Shown in pieces: positions 33,361 to 36,109 of a stretch of DNA of 36,109 nt. Source of the stretch: Erysipelothrix sp. (GTDB lineage: Bacteria; Bacillota_I; Bacilli_A; Erysipelotrichales; Erysipelotrichaceae); the NCBI GenBank assembly GCA_012512805.1, contig JAAZDN010000079.1, positions 1-36,109 of the forward strand, written 5' to 3'. Position 1 is the stretch's first letter; each line of letters starts with the position of its first letter. The notes beneath the pieces are model-generated. The model saw only the letters and a program-made list of their open reading frames with translations, did no database searches and was not told the DNA's origin. The translations under genes were made by a program, and so were the position numbers.

Positions 33361-35529
33361 CTATCTCAATTTAACGATTACTTCTGAATTTTCATCAATT
33401 ATACTCCCAATTGGAAGACTTTGATAATAGACATTACCAATGCCCTCTATTACAAACTCAGCGCCACTCGCTTCCCAGAATGCCACAACTTCCTTACGTG
33501 CCCAGCCGGTCATTTCGGGTAGTGTAATCTTGCCTTTACCAGTATAAAGTATGAGTTTTTGATTACTCATAATCTTTGTATTGGCCATCGGATATTGGTT
33601 GATAATCTGTTGACCTTCACCAATTATAATGACCTTAGCTTTTGTCGGATCTAATTTAGCTTTAGCATAGTCGAGCGAATGATTCGTTAAACTTGGCATT
33701 CTACTAATTATTATATCATCTTCACTTGGCTCTGCGTTACTATTATTCTCTGTTTTGATAAGGTTGAACTCATCACTCACCTTTAAAATTAAATTATTAA
33801 TCGGTTCTGCTTGAGCACGGTATTGAGTAATATCATACTCTGATTCATATGCATAAAATACTAAGTACTCAGGATCTTCCTTAGGAAAGGCTGCACCGAT
33901 AGAATTAATGTAGCGATCTTTACTGTATTGCCCATCAATAACAACTTGTGCCGTCCCCGTTTTCGCAATAATCTCAATTTCATCGAGTTTATATAGTGAT
34001 CCAGTTGCTAAATCTCCATAAACTACATTGCTCATTAACTCACGCATTTTGGCAGATGTTTCTGGACTGATAGGACGACCTATTTCTTCACTTTTATTTT
34101 TAAATATAACTTCATTATCATCCACAATTTGATCAATAATATACGGTTGCATTTGGATGCCATCATTTACAATAGCTTGGTATGCTGATGCCATTTGTAA
34201 CATCGTCACAGTGGATCCTTGTCCAAAGGTATTGTTTAGTTTTTCTATTGGATAATTGTACAATTTATGGCCAGCAGTCCCTTTGATATTATCTAGTTTT
34301 GTCGGTTGGAAGAGCTTAAAGCGATCAAAGTATTGTTCAAGTATTTCACTTGAAATGCCTCGACTCGCCATCTCTACCATCCCTACATTTGAAGATGCTT
34401 CAAATCCTTGGGCGAAGCTAATCTCTCCCCAATCTTTGCCTGAAGCATTTTGAATTGGAGCATATGGTGTTGCTTCATTTGTCCGATAGGGTCTTCCTGT
34501 ACTATCAAAATTAAAGCGAATCGTTTTCGAATTAAACTTTTGTTCAATATCAAAACCCTCTTCAATTGCGGCAGCGTACATAATTGCCTTTAAGGTTGAT
34601 CCTGGTTCAAACTCAAAGCTCATCGGATAGAAAAGATACTCAACACCATCACGAATTTCAGGATCAAAGGACGGTGCCTGGGATGTTGCGATAATTTTCC
34701 CTGTTTTCACATCCATTACAATTGCCCACGCCTTATCAGTGTTTGAAAGTTCCATTGATTGAGCCAGTGATTCTTCAAGTTGAAGTTGAACGTTCTTATT
34801 AAGGGTTAAGTATATATCATTGCCATTTTCTGCGTTAATGGTTGTACTGTTCGCATTTGGAAGTTTGTATCCATTCAATGTCAGTGTTGAAATACTTTCT
34901 CCATCTTTTCCTGTAAGTTCATCATTATATAAAAGTTCAATTCCCATTTGACCAATTTGTTGTCCCAATTCTTGATCAACATTACTAAATCCAATAAGCT
35001 GTGAGGCGAATTGCCCAAGGGGATAATGTCGTTTTGATGTTTCTGTAAATTCTAAGCCCGGCAGGCCAGACGCTTCAATCTCTGTTTTCTGTGTTAAGCT
35101 TAAGCCTTTTCCAAAGCGTCCGAATTCTGTTTGATATCGTCCTTCAGCCCCACGATTTAAAAGTTCAACATAGTAAGAAACTTCACCACCGAGAACATTT
35201 GAAAGCAGTTGTGCAGTTTCATCAACGTTTACGACATAATGAGGATTCTTTAGTCCATCTACACGCGTCGGTGATAAGTAGGCTACTAAATTATATGAGG
35301 TAACATCTTCAGCAATCACCGTTTGTGTACTATCATAAATCGTTCCACGACGTGCTTTAATAATTGTTTTATAGTCACTATTATTTGAGTATACAGATAT
35401 ATCTTCACCACTACGAAGATGCGTCTTTAAGATGGAAGCATAAAAGATGTTCACAAAAATGAAGGCAACAAGCACCGCCATTGATATAAACATCATAATT
35501 ATTATTCGATTTGATCGTTTTCTAAACAC
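33361..35529 (-). CDS. pbpB: Penicillin-binding protein 2B-type transpeptidase (FtsI) with two PASTA domains
   Basis: 722 residues. It cross-links septal peptidoglycan. A membrane helix lies at about 9-30, followed by the dimerisation domain and the transpeptidase domain. The active-site motifs are STLK at 311-314 (nucleophile S311), SSN at 379-381 and KTG at 523-525. Two PASTA domains follow at about 612-670 and 673-722, starting PSLTNHSLDYAKAKL and LPEMTGWARKEVVAFW, which bind uncrosslinked wall. The gene overlaps the ftsL stop codon by one base. It is the likely beta-lactam target. Confidence 0.97.
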   Translation of the reverse strand: MFRKRSNRIIIMMFISMAVLVAFIFVNIFYASILKTHLRSGEDISVYSNNSDYKTIIKARRGTIYDSTQTVIAEDVTSYNLVAYLSPTRVDGLKNPHYVVNVDETAQLLSNVLGGEVSYYVELLNRGAEGRYQTEFGRFGKGLSLTQKTEIEASGLPGLEFTETSKRHYPLGQFASQLIGFSNVDQELGQQIGQMGIELLYNDELTGKDGESISTLTLNGYKLPNANSTTINAENGNDIYLTLNKNVQLQLEESLAQSMELSNTDKAWAIVMDVKTGKIIATSQAPSFDPEIRDGVEYLFYPMSFEFEPGSTLKAIMYAAAIEEGFDIEQKFNSKTIRFNFDSTGRPYRTNEATPYAPIQNASGKDWGEISFAQGFEASSNVGMVEMASRGISSEILEQYFDRFKLFQPTKLDNIKGTAGHKLYNYPIEKLNNTFGQGSTVTMLQMASAYQAIVNDGIQMQPYIIDQIVDDNEVIFKNKSEEIGRPISPETSAKMRELMSNVVYGDLATGSLYKLDEIEIIAKTGTAQVVIDGQYSKDRYINSIGAAFPKEDPEYLVFYAYESEYDITQYRAQAEPINNLILKVSDEFNLIKTENNSNAEPSEDDIIISRMPSLTNHSLDYAKAKLDPTKAKVIIIGEGQQIINQYPMANTKIMSNQKLILYTGKGKITLPEMTGWARKEVVAFWEASGAEFVIEGIGNVYYQSLPIGSIIDENSEVIVKLR

Positions 35530-35825
35530 TACTCATCCGCTTCAGGCACATAAATAATATTGTCTTTATTATGTTCCATATTTTCATCTGCAATAACGTC
35601 CGCAACTTTTGTACGTGTCGTTAACTTATCAATTTCAACCTGTAGTGCTTCATTAACAGCCTGTTCAGACTTGATAATGAGTTCTTTAGATTGGATTTCA
35701 ACGGTAATATCAGTATTGTATTGTTTGAGATATATTGAAGTAAAAGTAAACGCAACCATAGAAAAAACAAATACAACTAGTGCATATACTAATATAGTTG
35801 GACGACGTTTTCTTTTACGATTCAT
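35529..35825 (-). CDS. ftsL: Cell division protein FtsL
   Basis: 98 residues, a small bitopic protein with basic N-terminus (MNRKRKRRPT), one membrane helix at about 12-29, and a coiled coil outside (EIQSKELIIKSEQAVNEALQVEIDKLTT) with an acidic C-terminal tail. FtsL recruits FtsB and septal wall synthesis proteins. Sequence similarity of FtsL is always low, so the call rests on size, layout and position between rsmH and pbpB. Confidence 0.88.
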   Translation of the reverse strand: MNRKRKRRPTILVYALVVFVFSMVAFTFTSIYLKQYNTDITVEIQSKELIIKSEQAVNEALQVEIDKLTTRTKVADVIADENMEHNKDNIIYVPEADE

Positions 35826-35827
35826 AA

Positions 35828-36109
35828 TTAATCCCTTTCTAAAACTCTAAGTTTGGCACTACGTGCCCGTTTGTTTGCTTCTAATTCTTCAGAACTTGCA
35901 AGGACAGGTTTTCTTGTAATGACATCAAAGCCACTTTCAACGATTTGATCTGGCATTAGCGGAATTCGAGCATCGAGTACTTCACCTTGTTTTAACGTAT
36001 TAAACATCTTTTTTACAATACGATCTTCTAAGGAATGGAAGGTAATAATTGCATAGCGGCCTTTATGATTTAAGAGCTGTGCCCCCTGTTCAATGGCCTG
36101 TCTTAAGGC
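35828..36109 (-). CDS. rsmH: 16S rRNA (cytosine(1402)-N4)-methyltransferase RsmH, partial
   Basis: Only the C-terminal 93 residues and stop codon are in the window; the N-terminal part lies beyond the right edge. RsmH methylates C1402 in the decoding region of 16S rRNA. AIITFHSLEDRIVKKMF and RARSAKLRVLERD are distinctive of the family's end. The stop is two bases before the ftsL start codon, as in other Bacillota, where rsmH heads the division cluster. Confidence 0.95.
   Translation of the reverse strand, partial: ALRQAIEQGAQLLNHKGRYAIITFHSLEDRIVKKMFNTLKQGEVLDARIPLMPDQIVESGFDVITRKPVLASSEELEANKRARSAKLRVLERD

Noticed and set aside
1-36109. CRISPR arrays, insertion sequences, rRNA and tRNA genes
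   Set aside because: No regular repeat-spacer array, transposase, terminal repeats or recognisable rRNA/tRNA genes were seen on either strand.

Overview
The window looks like chromosome of an AT-rich, Gram-positive member of the Bacillota. The gene set (T-box control of alaS, Spx, IreB, RuvX-YrzB-MltG, the yqeG-yqeH-yhbY-nadD-yqeK-rsfS-yqeM block, and the start of the division/cell-wall cluster) together with the fused NadD-YqeK and LPXTG-type surface protein remains fits the class Erysipelotrichia, perhaps Erysipelothrix. That placement is inference from gene content, not from a database search. Nearly everything is on the minus strand; only trpS and a choline-kinase-like gene are on the plus strand. 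Coordinates are + strand, so minus-strand operons are read from right to left.

Left region (1-6430): the start of a membrane-anchored protein of unknown function that runs off the edge, then the operon ireB-ruvX-yrzB-mltG-udk-greA with an intrinsic terminator inside it, then alaS preceded by a promoter and an alanine-type T-box leader. Region 6430-8790 holds one dead gene: a cell-wall-anchored adhesin broken by two frameshifts and four in-frame stops. Next come an ankyrin protein and a cyclophilin, RecD2, MnmA and Spx, divergent from trpS.

Middle region (14941-23883): a YitT-type membrane protein, RmuC, a Rid-family protein, two small uncharacterised membrane proteins (one of only 51 residues), TrmL, a DUF1461 membrane protein, an XTP/dITP pyrophosphatase and a B12-binding radical SAM protein. 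The kinase-like gene follows on the plus strand and converges on mtnN. MtnN closes the ribosome-assembly/NAD operon yqeG-yqeH-yhbY-nadD/yqeK-rsfS-yqeM-mtnN (22505-27066).

Right region (27067-36109): a compact candidate RNA gene with its own promoter and terminator, queT behind a cation-diffusion-facilitator gene whose leader carries an intrinsic terminator just before the ribosome binding site, recJ with a ComN-like partner, and the cell-wall and division genes rsmH-ftsL-pbpB-mraY-murD.

Most genes are housekeeping. The parts least explained by known families are the candidate RNA at 27129-27204, the structured leader of the cation transporter at 28963-29070, the inverted repeats around three promoters, the small membrane gene pair at 17540-18248, and the cysteine-rich tail of Spx.
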